Shown: positions 1 through 9,956 of the stretch, piece after piece
Position numbering within the stretch: position 1 is the first letter of the stretch
How the letters are laid out: the number at the start of each line of letters is the position of its first letter
Assembly (NCBI GenBank): GCA_965249735.1
Contig: CBDFMS010000021.1
Coordinates: 244,326-308,325, forward strand
Reading direction: 5' to 3'
DNA: 64,000 nt
From: JANQSS01 sp965249735
GTDB lineage: Bacteria > Bacteroidota > Bacteroidia > Chitinophagales > Saprospiraceae
Translations under genes and position numbers: made by a program
The notes under the pieces: model-generated
What the model was told of the DNA's origin: nothing
Seen by the model: only the letters and a program-made list of their open reading frames with translations
Database searches by the model: none

Positions 1-87
1 TCGATTTAGGAGGATTTCGAAGGCCTTATCCTGGCCATCAAGATACTGCTGTATCAGGTCCTTATCGCTTAACTCGCTAAAGTTCAT
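1..87 (-). CDS. RNA polymerase sigma factor, ECF type (N-terminal fragment)
   Basis: Only the first 29 codons lie in the window, starting at an ATG complementary to 85-87 and running off the left edge. The translation (MNFSELSDKDLIQ, then DGQDKAFEILLNR) matches the first helices of sigma-70 region 2 in Bacteroidota ECF-like sigma factors, where 'AFE.LL.R' is strongly conserved. The encoded protein would direct RNA polymerase to a set of promoters. It is divergent from uvrA across a 285-bp spacer. The family call rests on this short stretch alone, and the regulon cannot be inferred. Confidence 0.7.
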   Translation of the reverse strand, partial: MNFSELSDKDLIQQYLDGQDKAFEILLNR

Positions 88-372
88 AGTCTAAAAGGTT
101 GTCTTAATGAATCTAGTTTCGAGTAAGTTTTCTAAGCGATAAGCGTATTATTTTGATTTGATACTAAGTCAGTAAATAAATTATGGTAAGTCGAATATAT
201 GGCACATTTTTATTTCCCGTCTGTCTTAAGCATTTTGTTAACATAAAATTAACGAACGTCACAAAGAGGAATGTACTGCTTTTAAAACTTCAAATATCAT
301 GCCATTTGTAAGAATACTTTGACGCCTCCAAACTTCTGCTCATCTTTATGGGTTTGAATAATTTGAAAGTAC
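88..372. other. Divergent intergenic spacer, sigma factor / uvrA
   Basis: This 285-bp AT-rich spacer separates the divergent sigma-factor and uvrA starts, so it should contain both promoters. I see no convincing Bacteroidota promoter match, no RNA gene and no strong hairpin. Confidence 0.5.
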
Positions 373-3210
373 GTGCCGCGCAAAAAAACTGTTAATCAAG
401 CCAATTTTTCTGAAAAGAGTGGCATCTGGATCAAAGGTGCCAATATGCACAACCTCAAGGATGTTGAGGTGGTCATACCTAAATATAAGATGATTGCAGT
501 TACAGGTTTATCTGGAAGTGGGAAGTCTTCTCTCATTATGGATACACTTTATGCGGAAGGTCAGCGACGATATGTAGAAAGTTTGTCGGCCTACGCCAGA
601 CAATTTCTTGCTCGGATGAAAAAGCCTGACGTAGATTTCATCAAGGGCCTGTGTCCTGCCATAGCGGTCGAACAGAAAGTTGTAACGGGCAACTCCCGCA
701 GTACTGTTGGGTCAATGACCGAGCTCTTTGATTTGTTACGTGTTCTCTATGCCCGCATTGGGAAAACATATTCTCCGATTTCAGGAAAGGAAGTTAAACA
801 GGATACCACAAGTGATGTCGTAGACTATGTAGCGAAACAAAAGAAAGGGAGTAAAATTCTAGTGCTCTCACCACTCAATCTGCATTATTCAAACAGGTCA
901 TTACGGCAACAGCTCGATATTTTAGTTCAGAAAGGGTATGCGCGCGTGCTTTTAGATGGCAACATGGAATACATTGACGAAGTATTACAATCGCTATCAA
1001 AGGCTGATTTGGATAAGAAACTGGAAGCCTGGCAGGATCGTATGTCCATTCTCATTGATCGGCTCGTCACCGATGCAGATGATCTTGAAAACATGAAGCG
1101 ATTAGCCGATTCGATCCAAACGGCCATGGCTGAAAGTGAAGGCGGTTGTGTTATAAAAATAATCGATGGAAAAAGTCGCTCATTCAGTTCCCGTCTCGAA
1201 ATGGATGGTCTCACTTTTCCGGAGTTGAACCCACAACTTTTCAATTACAATAACCCCTATGGAGCATGTCCCAGCTGTGAAGGCTATGGCATGATGATTG
1301 GAATCGATGTTCGAAAAGTCATCCCGGATGAAAATAAGAGTTTAATCGATGGTGCTGTTGCCTGTTGGAATGGGGAAAAGTCCGGAAGCTACTTACAGGC
1401 ATTGATCCTGGCTGCTGAAAAACACAAAATCTCAATTCACAAAGCGTATAAACAACTTCCCGAGAAAAAAAAGGATCTCATTTGGAATGGAACAAAGGAT
1501 TTTGGAGGCATCTATGATTACTTTGACGATCTTGAATCCCATTCTTATAAAATTCAAAATCGCGTTCTACTCGCCCGATTTCGAGGCAGGACAATTTGTC
1601 GAACCTGTCAGGGACATCGTTTGCGCAAAGAATCGACCTATGTTAAAATTGGTGGAAAGCATGTTGGAGAGCTGATCGAGCTTCCATTGAAAGATTTACA
1701 GACGCATTTTGAAGAACTCCAATTTTCGGCCTACGATAAAGAGGTGAGCAAACGCCTTTTATATGAAATTAATACTCGACTAAGTACGATGAATCGCATT
1801 GGGCTGGGTTATCTAACATTAAATCGTACGGCTAATACACTCAGCGGCGGTGAAACACAACGCATTAATCTCACCAGATTACTGGGAAGTAATTTGTCCG
1901 ATAGTCTCTACATACTCGATGAACCCAGTATCGGCTTACATTCAAAAGATACTGAAGCCTTGGTTGACGTGCTTCATGAATTGAGAGACCTTGGCAACAC
2001 AATCATCGTGGTCGAGCATGAAGAAGAAGTCATACGTAAGTCCGATCATATCCTAGACATGGGACCTGGGGCAGGTATCCACGGTGGCACAGTGCTTTAT
2101 AGTGGCTCTTATGGAAAATTTCAAACCGGAGCAGACACACTAACCGCCAAATACCTTGAAGGCAGTATGCGTGTCACCCGCGAGCAAACCGGACGTCCAG
2201 TAACGAATAAACTACTGTTGAAAGGAGCTTCTCACCACAATTTGCAAAATATAGATGTCACGTTTCCTTTAAATATGATGACCGTCATAACCGGTGTTTC
2301 TGGTAGTGGGAAATCCACACTCTTACAAGGCATTTTGTATCCCGAGATGCGAAAACGATTGGGTCTTTCGATCAAAAGCCATGCGGGCTGGTTTAGAAGT
2401 CTGGAAGGTGATTTAGGGCTTGTTTCAGATGTTGAATATGTCAGTCAAAAGCCCATAGGTCGTTCCTCAAGATCAAATCCCGTGACATATATTAAAGCCT
2501 ATGACGCGATCCGGCAATTGTTCATGAAACAGCATTTGTCGCGTGTACGAGCATATAAACCCAAGCACTTTTCATTCAATGTAGATGGCGGTAGATGTGA
2601 CAACTGCAAAGGAGAAGGTTCGACCACAGTAGAAATGCAGTTTTTAGCCGATATCAATTTAACCTGTGAGGTATGCAAAGGCCGTCGATTCAAAGATGAG
2701 GTTCTTGAAGTCCGAATTAATGGAAAAAACATTTATGATGTCCTTTCCTTGAGTGTAGAAGAAGCCATGGAATTTTTTACAGAATTCCCGGAAATAGTTT
2801 CTGCCCTACAACCTTTGATGGATGTCGGCTTGGAGTACATTCATTTGGGACAACCTTCTTCAACACTTTCAGGAGGTGAGGCTCAACGACTAAAGCTGGC
2901 CTATTTTTTGTCAAAAGAACGGCACAATGAACATATCCTGTTTCTATTCGATGAACCAACAACAGGATTACATTTTCACGATGTGAATAAATTATTGGGG
3001 GCTCTGGATATGTTGATTGCCCGCGGTAATACTGTCATAATCATCGAACATAATATGGATGTTATTGCTAACGCAGACTGGATAATCGATCTTGGGCCTG
3101 GTGGCGGCGATGAAGGCGGAAACCTCGTTTTTGAAGGTTCTGTAAAAGAACTATTAAAAAATAAAAAATCTGAAACCTCCAAATATCTCCGACTTCGTCA
3201 ATCCGTTTGA
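373..3210 (+). CDS. uvrA: Excinuclease ABC subunit A (UvrA)
   Basis: UvrA is the damage-recognition ATPase of nucleotide excision repair; it dimerises and loads UvrB on lesions in the cytoplasm. The 945-residue length matches the family (about 940). It has two ABC modules: Walker A GLSGSGKSS near residue 45 and GVSGSGKST near 640, each with an LSGGE signature (LSGGETQR; LSGGEAQRLKL). CxxC pairs CPSC/CRTC and CDNC/CEVC form the zinc modules, and the first module carries the UvrA-specific stretch SAYARQFLARM. The start is a GTG at 373; no in-frame ATG precedes Walker A closely enough to be better. It stands alone, divergent from a sigma factor. Bacteroidota often carry more than one UvrA homologue, so this could be the main enzyme or a paralogue. 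Confidence 0.93.
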   Translation: MPRKKTVNQANFSEKSGIWIKGANMHNLKDVEVVIPKYKMIAVTGLSGSGKSSLIMDTLYAEGQRRYVESLSAYARQFLARMKKPDVDFIKGLCPAIAVEQKVVTGNSRSTVGSMTELFDLLRVLYARIGKTYSPISGKEVKQDTTSDVVDYVAKQKKGSKILVLSPLNLHYSNRSLRQQLDILVQKGYARVLLDGNMEYIDEVLQSLSKADLDKKLEAWQDRMSILIDRLVTDADDLENMKRLADSIQTAMAESEGGCVIKIIDGKSRSFSSRLEMDGLTFPELNPQLFNYNNPYGACPSCEGYGMMIGIDVRKVIPDENKSLIDGAVACWNGEKSGSYLQALILAAEKHKISIHKAYKQLPEKKKDLIWNGTKDFGGIYDYFDDLESHSYKIQNRVLLARFRGRTICRTCQGHRLRKESTYVKIGGKHVGELIELPLKDLQTHFEELQFSAYDKEVSKRLLYEINTRLSTMNRIGLGYLTLNRTANTLSGGETQRINLTRLLGSNLSDSLYILDEPSIGLHSKDTEALVDVLHELRDLGNTIIVVEHEEEVIRKSDHILDMGPGAGIHGGTVLYSGSYGKFQTGADTLTAKYLEGSMRVTREQTGRPVTNKLLLKGASHHNLQNIDVTFPLNMMTVITGVSGSGKSTLLQGILYPEMRKRLGLSIKSHAGWFRSLEGDLGLVSDVEYVSQKPIGRSSRSNPVTYIKAYDAIRQLFMKQHLSRVRAYKPKHFSFNVDGGRCDNCKGEGSTTVEMQFLADINLTCEVCKGRRFKDEVLEVRINGKNIYDVLSLSVEEAMEFFTEFPEIVSALQPLMDVGLEYIHLGQPSSTLSGGEAQRLKLAYFLSKERHNEHILFLFDEPTTGLHFHDVNKLLGALDMLIARGNTVIIIEHNMDVIANADWIIDLGPGGGDEGGNLVFEGSVKELLKNKKSETSKYLRLRQSV

Positions 3211-3585
3211 ATTTATTACGCTCTTCAATATAATTGACAAATTTTAACTTCAAGTCTTTAATGATTATATTTATTATTCTCATTGCTTGTATAATTCGTT
3301 TTTGTCTTGTGAGGCAAACCTGTGAATTACATTTCAAATAAAATATTTAATAAAATAAAAAATATAATCATTATAGTTTATTCATATCGGATTACATGAT
3401 GGGGACTGGGGATTATAATAGTGTAGGAATAGTCAGTTAAGCAACATCAATTTTTTTGTGCTTTTTATGCAATTCTCTGGCAGACTACACAGATCGAATG
3501 TGATATGCTTATCTTCGAATGGGTTGAATAGTGGATACCATTTAAATTAAACGATATTTGCATTTCTTTATTTGAAATTTCGTTT
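3211..3585. other. AT-rich intergenic region after uvrA
   Basis: These 375 bp lie between two plus-strand genes. The stretch around 3340-3380 is almost entirely A and T. I find no gene, RNA or clear terminator; the promoter of the following dehydrogenase/cysQ pair should lie near its right end. Confidence 0.5.
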
Positions 3586-4407
3586 ATGTTGCAACAAAAG
3601 ACAATCTGGATTACGGGTGCCTCTTCAGGAATAGGAGAAGGGTTGGCCTTGGCTTTGAGTCATGGCAACAACAATTTAATTTTATCGGCAAGAAGGGTTG
3701 ATGAGTTGAATCGTGTAAAGGCAAATTGTGGAGGAGATAAAGATCGTATTATGATCTTGCCAATGGACATGAATGAACGTACTGGTATGACGAGCCTTGC
3801 TAGTCAGGTGAAAGATAAATTTGGTGTTCCGGATGTTGTCATATTAAATGCCGGAATAAGTAATCGGTCCTATATCAAGGATACATCTTTTGACGTCTTT
3901 CAGCGTGTTATGGACGTCAACTTTTTTGGTAACGTCTCGCTGTCAAAAGCAGTAATCCCTCACTTTATTCAAAATGGAGGAGGCCGATTCGTCATTATTT
4001 CAAGTCTTAGTGGAAAATTTGCTTCCCCGGGTCGTGGAGCATATGCCTCTTCAAAACATGCCTTGCATGGATATTTCGATACTTTGCGCATGGAACACCA
4101 CCGGGATAATATCAAAGTCTTACTAGTCTGTCCGGGTTTCGTCCAGACAAAAGTCACAATAAACTCCCTTACCGGAGATGGGAAACCACAAGGAAAATTG
4201 GACAAGACAACAGCAAATGGTATGCTCGTTTCCGAAGCTACTGCTCGAATTATTCGAGGTATAGAACGCGACAAACAAGAAATATCCTTCGGTGGTCGTG
4301 AACGGATCGGTCTTTTTATCAAACGATTTTTTCCTTCTTTACTGAATAAAATAGTCTTGATGTCAGAAAAAGAATGGAAATTGGACAACACAGTTGACAA
4401 ATCATGA
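3586..4407 (+). CDS. Short-chain dehydrogenase/reductase
   Basis: A 273-residue classical SDR, a cytoplasmic NAD(P)-dependent oxidoreductase. The cofactor-binding motif TGASSGIGEG starts near residue 10, NAG (NAGIS) follows, and the catalytic Tyr/Lys lie in AYASSKHA with a preceding ISSLSG serine. The C-terminal tail past residue 230 is basic and hydrophobic, as in membrane-associated SDRs of the DHRS7 type. Its stop overlaps the start of cysQ (ATGA), so the two are co-transcribed. The substrate cannot be told from sequence. Family confidence is high. Confidence 0.9.
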   Translation: MLQQKTIWITGASSGIGEGLALALSHGNNNLILSARRVDELNRVKANCGGDKDRIMILPMDMNERTGMTSLASQVKDKFGVPDVVILNAGISNRSYIKDTSFDVFQRVMDVNFFGNVSLSKAVIPHFIQNGGGRFVIISSLSGKFASPGRGAYASSKHALHGYFDTLRMEHHRDNIKVLLVCPGFVQTKVTINSLTGDGKPQGKLDKTTANGMLVSEATARIIRGIERDKQEISFGGRERIGLFIKRFFPSLLNKIVLMSEKEWKLDNTVDKS

Positions 4408-5207
4408 AATTGAACTCACTCATTCCAGGTCTTTTGGATATAAATAGTCGCGCCTCTGCTGCCATCATGGAGGTCTATCAGGAATTCAATGCCGGTGACG
4501 AAATAATAAAATCAGACGATTCACCTTTGACACAGGCAGATCAAAAATCTCATCAAATAATTATGGATGGGCTCGTGAAGCTGACCCCTCACCTCAATGT
4601 TATTTCCGAAGAGCACAAAAATCTGCCTTTTGAAGAGCGCAAAAACCTCGAATATGTTTGGTGCATTGATCCACTCGATGGAACCAAAGAGTTTATTAAA
4701 AAAAATGGAGAATTTACCGTCAACATTGCTTTAATCAAGGATGGGGTACCCATTCTCGGAGTGATGGGGGTTCCGGCCCAGGATTTTGCTTGTTACGCGT
4801 ATTTGGGCGGTGGAGCATATAAGGTACAGGATGAAACAACGGAGCAACTTCATGCAAGCTCATTTTCAATGAAGCAATCCGGATTAAGATTGGTCGCATC
4901 AAGATCTCATCTCAACGAAGCAACGCAACAATTTGCGGATCAGTTGGACGATGTGACTTTTGTTTCCAGAGGAAGCGCTTTGAAATTCTTGATCATTGCT
5001 GAAAAAAATGCTGATATCTACCCAAGACTTGCGCCAACAATGGAATGGGATACTGCAGCAGCACATTGCATTCTCGAGGAAGCTGGTGGATTGGTTATTC
5101 GACATGATAACAGGCAACCACTACGATACAATAAGCAAACCCTGACCAATCCTCATTTTGTGGCGTTTGGAGATGTTCAGAATCTAAGTGCCTGGAAGGA
5201 GGACTAA
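4404..5207 (+). CDS. cysQ: 3'(2'),5'-bisphosphate nucleotidase CysQ
   Basis: An inositol-monophosphatase-superfamily enzyme that removes the 3' phosphate from PAP/PAPS, by-products of sulfate assimilation. At 267 residues it matches CysQ. The metal-binding motifs are visible: ISEE in the first third, DPLDGTKEF in the middle (the variant typical of CysQ), and WDTAAAH near the C-terminus. It overlaps the upstream SDR stop by ATGA, indicating translational coupling, and it converges with uppS, whose stop is only 11 bp away. A broader inositol-phosphatase specificity is possible but the DGTKEF signature favours CysQ. Confidence 0.9.
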   Translation: MKLNSLIPGLLDINSRASAAIMEVYQEFNAGDEIIKSDDSPLTQADQKSHQIIMDGLVKLTPHLNVISEEHKNLPFEERKNLEYVWCIDPLDGTKEFIKKNGEFTVNIALIKDGVPILGVMGVPAQDFACYAYLGGGAYKVQDETTEQLHASSFSMKQSGLRLVASRSHLNEATQQFADQLDDVTFVSRGSALKFLIIAEKNADIYPRLAPTMEWDTAAAHCILEEAGGLVIRHDNRQPLRYNKQTLTNPHFVAFGDVQNLSAWKED

Positions 5208-5217
5208 TCCCGATAGA

Positions 5218-5925
5218 TTACACTTTGCCAAACCTTCTGTTTCGATTCTGGTAGCTTTCGATTGCCTCATACAGATGGTCTTTTGTGAAGTCGGGCCAGA
5301 ATATAGGTGTGAAGTAAAATTCTGAGTATGCACTTTCCCAAAGTAAAAAATTGCTGAGACGTTGTTCTCCTGATGAACGTATTATAAGTTCGGGATCAGG
5401 TATTGCTGCAGTACTTAGATTATTTGAAATGCTTTCTGCTGTAATCTCATTTTGACTTAACTTTCCCAAAGAAATCTGGCTCGCGATTTGTTTTACCGCG
5501 TTTGTTATATCCCACCTCGAGCTATAGTTCAATGCCAGGACCAATGTCATGAGGTCGTTCGATTCTGTATTCTTAATACCATCTCGTAGAGCGGACAGTG
5601 TACGTTGAGGGAGTCCTTCAAGGTCTCCGATGGCGAGAAGACGAATATTGTTCTTGTTTAGGGTGGCTATTTCAGTCTTCAATGTATCGACGAGCAAGCC
5701 CATCAAAGCATTAATTTCGAAGCGCGGTCTTCCCCAGTTCTCCGTTGAGAAGGCATACAATGTAAGATACTTCACCCCCAACTCTGCACAAGCCTCCGTA
5801 ATTTCCCGTACTGCTTTGACACCATTACGATGGCCAAATACCCGAGGTTTACCTTTTTCTTTGGCCCATCGACCATTTCCGTCCATGATGACAGAGATGT
5901 GTTTTGGTATATTGTCTTTATCCAT
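5218..5925 (-). CDS. uppS: Isoprenyl transferase, (2Z,6E)-undecaprenyl diphosphate synthase
   Basis: A cis-prenyltransferase that elongates farnesyl diphosphate to the C55 lipid carrier for peptidoglycan and glycan assembly. The 235-residue protein has the family hallmarks: IMDGNGRWA with the catalytic Asp near the N-terminus, GHRNG, YAFSTENW, and near the C-terminus PDPELIIRSSGEQRLSNFL, where Arg and Glu bind diphosphate. The usual RTSGE is RSSGE here, a conservative change. In many Bacteroidota uppS sits next to bamA; here it does not, and it converges with cysQ. Confidence 0.94.
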   Translation of the reverse strand: MDKDNIPKHISVIMDGNGRWAKEKGKPRVFGHRNGVKAVREITEACAELGVKYLTLYAFSTENWGRPRFEINALMGLLVDTLKTEIATLNKNNIRLLAIGDLEGLPQRTLSALRDGIKNTESNDLMTLVLALNYSSRWDITNAVKQIASQISLGKLSQNEITAESISNNLSTAAIPDPELIIRSSGEQRLSNFLLWESAYSEFYFTPIFWPDFTKDHLYEAIESYQNRNRRFGKV

Positions 5926-6346
5926 TGTATCGCCGTCTATATTGCTCTTTTCGCATAACGCTATAGATGTCTAAAAATAGCAATTGTTGAAGTATAGCGT
6001 GGTCATCAAGCCTAAAACTTCTATTATCATCTTTTAGCCAAATCAGTAGCATGAACAACCTCCATATATTTCTTTAATAAACTGTACTATTATGATCAGG
6101 TGACATTATGGTGGCAAAGGATTAACCGAATACTTTATAACGAATTATGGCTGAAGCAACCTTATCCTCCTTCTGCGCAGGCTGTTAGACAATCCAGGGG
6201 TAGTCCATTATAACGGATCAAAAATCAATCTTCGAATTGTACGTCAGGATATATTTAGTTCTCATTCCTTCATTGGCCCCGGTATTCTATGTAGTTTTAT
6301 AGTTAATTTTTCAGATGAAAATCTGGTATACTCATTCTTCAAGGAT
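5926..6346. other. Intergenic region between uppS and crcB
   Basis: A 421-bp spacer between divergent genes. No open frame shows a recognisable protein. I looked for a fluoride (crcB) riboswitch before crcB and did not recognise its conserved core. Nothing else can be supported. Confidence 0.45.
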
Positions 6347-6718
6347 TTGATAACATTTTCTCAATTACTGGTGTTGTTTATTGGTGGTGGCCTGGGCACC
6401 ATCTGCAGGTACCTTATCAGTCTTTGGACAAAAGACTCAGCTTTGTCCATACCCCTTGGTACACTCCTGGCTAACATCATCAGTTCGTTTTTGATTGGAT
6501 TATTTGCTGCTTACTTAATGAAACAATCCAATGACACCTTACGATTGCTTTTCATCACGGGTTATTGTGGTGGTTTCAGCACTTTTTCAACATTTTCAAT
6601 GGAAAATTATGTGCTACTTCAGCAAGGCAAGTGGCTCGAGCTCTTATGCTACATCGCCATCAGCGTCATTGTCTGTCTCTTTTCTGTCTTCCTGGGGATG
6701 AAGGTTGGAGGGGCCTAG
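6347..6718 (+). CDS. crcB: Fluoride exporter CrcB/Fluc
   Basis: A 123-residue, four-helix inner-membrane fluoride channel that works as an antiparallel dual-topology dimer. Diagnostic motifs are GGGLGTICRYL near the N-terminus, GTLLANIISSFLIG in TM2, and GYCGGFSTFSTFS in TM3, which holds the Phe-box residues lining the fluoride path. Length is typical. The start is TTG at 6347; the motif lies directly downstream and no ATG fits. It is a single gene, so the channel would be a homodimer. Confidence 0.93.
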   Translation: MITFSQLLVLFIGGGLGTICRYLISLWTKDSALSIPLGTLLANIISSFLIGLFAAYLMKQSNDTLRLLFITGYCGGFSTFSTFSMENYVLLQQGKWLELLCYIAISVIVCLFSVFLGMKVGGA

Positions 6719-7009
6719 TTGCAGTCATTTAATCTATTGCACCTGATTATCTCGCGCTTCACAGAACTTTCAAAGGATGTCTCAAACATATTAGCGTTCT
6801 CTATTTGTGTTGTTACGCCAAACCTGTCTCAATTTATGTGAAAGAAGATCGGTTATTTTCCTAGTTGTCATATTTAACGCTTCCACACCATCCATTTTAA
6901 TGTCTTTATAGAGGAACAATTATTATTCGTCGATTATCGTTTGTATCTAACATTTGACGCTATACATTATGGCTTAATTCGCGTTTTCCATTTACTTTAA
7001 ATTAAATCT

Positions 7010-8155
7010 ATGCAAAAATTGCAAACATTTTTTCTGTATTGTTCTGGTGCTGACAATGGTATTTTGAAGCGAGCTCCAATTGAACAAAACAAGTATGTCG
7101 GTATTGGTGCCACTATCTTTTTTACAGGTATTTTTGCTTTCATAGCAAGTGCATATGCGATTTTTACTGTGTTCGAATCCTATATCGCAGCTATTACTTT
7201 TGGTTTACTTTGGGGTTTAATGATATTTAATCTTGACCGGTATATTGTATCGACACTCAAGAAAAAAGGCGTTTTCTGGCGTGATTTTATGACCGCTACA
7301 CCTCGCTTAATATTAGCAATTCTCATTGCTGTCGTCATTGCAAAACCTCTTGAGTTAAAAATATTTGATAGTGAAATTCAATCTGAACTCGTTCTCATGC
7401 AGCAAGAGAATTACAAGAAGCAAGAAGATTTGGTTCGTGATCGATTCACTACAGAAATAGAAGACAACAAGGCCGCTATTGCCTTATTAAAATCAGAATT
7501 AACTAATAAGTCCGAAGTCCGAGATCAATTATCAGCAAGTGCCGTTGCGGAAGCAGATGGAACAGGTGGTACACTATTACGCAATATGGGTCCTATTTAT
7601 CGTGCTAAAAAAATAGAGGCCGACAAAGCACAAGAAGAACTCCTAGCACTGGAAGCTATCAATCGACCTTTAATAGATTCCAGAAACGACAAGGTAAATG
7701 AACTTGAAACTGCTCTTCAAACAGAAATGACACGATTGGATAAAATTAAATTATCCGGCTTCGCTGCTCGCATCGAAGCGCTGGATCGTGTAAGTAGCAG
7801 AAGCGACGCTATATTCTTTGCAGGAGTTTTTATTATGCTTCTTTTCATAGCTATAGAAACTGCTCCCATATTTGTTAAATTGATAACACCACGAAGTCCG
7901 TATGATTATGTACTGGACAAACACGAACATGCTTTTGCTATGAATCATAAAGTCATAACGACTTCCTTGTCCAATGTGACTAAAAATGAATTAGCTTTCC
8001 AAATCGAATCGAACAGCCATAAGACAGAATTGGCCATTTTAGCAGAAAAGGAATTGGCAAATCAGGCCGTCCAGGAACATGTCGAGCGCCTCAAAAAACA
8101 ACCTATGTTATGGAAAGAATTGTTGCGAAAAGGAAAATTATATGGGCTGGAATAG
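7010..8155 (+). CDS. DUF4407 domain membrane protein
   Basis: A 381-residue protein matching DUF4407, common in Bacteroidota and of unknown function. Three hydrophobic segments fill roughly residues 30-115, with the signature GLLWGLMIFNLDRYIV between them. A charged coiled-coil region (about 125-260) precedes a fourth membrane segment (AIFFAGVFIMLLFIAIE). The rest is a charged cytoplasmic tail. The coiled coil between TM3 and TM4 is probably extracytoplasmic or spans a large loop. It converges with the following secreted-protein gene, with 29 bp between stops. No role is assigned. Confidence 0.85.
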   Translation: MQKLQTFFLYCSGADNGILKRAPIEQNKYVGIGATIFFTGIFAFIASAYAIFTVFESYIAAITFGLLWGLMIFNLDRYIVSTLKKKGVFWRDFMTATPRLILAILIAVVIAKPLELKIFDSEIQSELVLMQQENYKKQEDLVRDRFTTEIEDNKAAIALLKSELTNKSEVRDQLSASAVAEADGTGGTLLRNMGPIYRAKKIEADKAQEELLALEAINRPLIDSRNDKVNELETALQTEMTRLDKIKLSGFAARIEALDRVSSRSDAIFFAGVFIMLLFIAIETAPIFVKLITPRSPYDYVLDKHEHAFAMNHKVITTSLSNVTKNELAFQIESNSHKTELAILAEKELANQAVQEHVERLKKQPMLWKELLRKGKLYGLE

Positions 8156-8184
8156 AAATTTTGCCCGCTAAACATATACCTGCA

Positions 8185-9843
8185 TTATCTCAATAAACTA
8201 ACATTTCCGTAAAGATATTCGGCGGCTTCACAATTTTCATTTTGCACTTTGAGTAACCATACGTATAGTCCAGTGGGTGCACGCTTGCCATTTGTGGTGC
8301 CGTCCCAAGCCGCTTCATACTGCTCTGCTTCAAATACTTTTGCTCCCCATGAATTAAAAACTGTCAGGCCATAGAACATTGGAAAAGTGCCCGGAAAATT
8401 CGGTTGAAATTTTTCGTTTATACCATCATTATTAGGAGAAAAAGCAGTTGGAAGATACACATCACCAATATTAAATAATTGGACAATTATCGTGTCTGTT
8501 TGTGGGCAGTTGGCATCGTCCATTGCCCGTGCAACATAAACACCGGATTGATCTATATTAAACGTTCTTGAAACACTTCCATCAGGCCAGGTCGTGTTAT
8601 TAAACGGACTAATCAATTCTGTAGAATTTGAACAAATAATTTGGTCTGAGCCTAACATATCCTGGATAATTGATCCTACCGTAATATTATACTCAACGAT
8701 CGTGTCGCACGTATTTGACAAATCTACCAATGTATCAAAATATGTTCCGGATGTCGAAAAAATATTTCCGTCAATTTCCAATTCTTCCCCACCACAAATT
8801 GAAAAGTCTCTAAAAATGAACGCATCCGTGTTATATGTTAAGACGATTGTATCGGAAAATTTGCACCCATTCGCATCCGTAACGGTTAAGGCATAATTTC
8901 CTTCGTCGAAGGCTGTGATCGTATTTAATGTGCTACCATCCTGCCACAAGTACGAGACAAATCCGGTATCCACTGAGAGGATTGTTGAGTCGAGCGGGCA
9001 TATATGGATATCCGGTCCTAACTCAACATTTGATACAGGTTGACAGCAACAATCATTTTCCAGGTCCGGGTCATCACAATCGAAAAATCCATCTGCATCG
9101 TCGTCAATTCCATTTCCGCAAATTTCTGCTACTACGGATGATAAGGCACAAACAGCATCAATTTCTGCTCCAGGAGCTACTCCACAACCAAGATCTATAC
9201 TATCTATAATTTTTATAGCATTGAACCGCAGTTCGCCCATTGCAAAGCCGGTAGCGAAGGCATCGATGTCAACTGAAGATGTTGCCCCTTCGATTTTACC
9301 AAACTCGTAATAGCCATCTGCATCGATATCCTGAATTCCTTCACCGATTAAAGCATTTCGGGTAAAATCATCAAATGGTTGTAGTTCGACAAAAGAAGCC
9401 TCCACAGCATTACCTATTTCGAATACCCATACGTCTCCCGCAGGCGTACCTGAATTGATCACAAGATTATTTACGAATCCGAGTTTGATATATCCACCAT
9501 CACCCAGTCCAACAAAATTCTCTTGACCAATATTTCCGGAGTTATCACTGACTCCCAGTGCCAGATGAGGTTTTTTGAAAACCAGGACATCGAGGCAGGT
9601 GGGGCTATACTCGATGACTATATCGGCGAATGACAATCCATCTTCGAGACATGTCAGACAACCATCATTTGGCAGGGTATCACACTCTGTATCATCACAA
9701 TCGATTAGGCCGTCACCATCATTGTCTATCCCGTCACTACAAAGCAATGCCGTATTTTCTTGAGCGTTGACCCAAAGAGGCGCTGCCAACAGACAGATGA
9801 ACAATGCAAAAATTATGAATGATAGTCGTTGAGCCTGATTCAT
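8185..9843 (-). CDS. Type IX-secreted protein with gliding-motility-associated C-terminal domain
   Basis: A 552-residue exported protein. The N-terminus is a signal peptide ending near VNAQ. Two Asp-rich calcium-binding-like segments (DGIDNDGDGLIDCDD near residue 36; NGIDDDADGFFDCDD near 243) resemble thrombospondin type 3 loops. The C-terminus carries the CHU_C/type B sorting domain, with the hallmark LPTAFSPNNDGINE followed by a WDGT turn and a PTGLYVWLL strand. That domain directs export through the type IX system to the cell surface. The middle has Ig-like beta segments. The specific surface role is unknown. Confidence 0.88.
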   Translation of the reverse strand: MNQAQRLSFIIFALFICLLAAPLWVNAQENTALLCSDGIDNDGDGLIDCDDTECDTLPNDGCLTCLEDGLSFADIVIEYSPTCLDVLVFKKPHLALGVSDNSGNIGQENFVGLGDGGYIKLGFVNNLVINSGTPAGDVWVFEIGNAVEASFVELQPFDDFTRNALIGEGIQDIDADGYYEFGKIEGATSSVDIDAFATGFAMGELRFNAIKIIDSIDLGCGVAPGAEIDAVCALSSVVAEICGNGIDDDADGFFDCDDPDLENDCCCQPVSNVELGPDIHICPLDSTILSVDTGFVSYLWQDGSTLNTITAFDEGNYALTVTDANGCKFSDTIVLTYNTDAFIFRDFSICGGEELEIDGNIFSTSGTYFDTLVDLSNTCDTIVEYNITVGSIIQDMLGSDQIICSNSTELISPFNNTTWPDGSVSRTFNIDQSGVYVARAMDDANCPQTDTIIVQLFNIGDVYLPTAFSPNNDGINEKFQPNFPGTFPMFYGLTVFNSWGAKVFEAEQYEAAWDGTTNGKRAPTGLYVWLLKVQNENCEAAEYLYGNVSLLR

Positions 9844-9900
9844 GTCGAAAAGTACAATATTAATTTTTCCAAGACATTAGATCGATACATATTAAACGAC

Positions 9901-9940
9901 AAGAAGCCAAAGACTAGGCTTTGGCTTCTTATTTTTTTTC
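9901..9940. terminator. Hairpin terminator downstream of tonB
   Basis: A perfect 12-bp stem (AAGAAGCCAAAG / CTTTGGCTTCTT) with a 6-nt loop, followed on the plus strand by ATTTTTTTT. It sits 27 bp past the stop of the leftward tonB gene and upstream of the secreted-protein gene. The T-run is on the plus-strand side, so for the tonB transcript it is a hairpin preceded by an A-run; it may act on both strands. Confidence 0.65.
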
Positions 9941-9956
9941 TAAAGATAAACTTTGT

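Noticed and set aside
373..3210. UvrA-like protein as a drug-export ABC ATPase
   Set aside because: The zinc modules and SAYARQFLARM segment are those of UvrA, and the length is standard.
6200..6346. Possible fluoride riboswitch before crcB
   Set aside because: The conserved core and pseudoknot of the crcB motif are not recognisable here.
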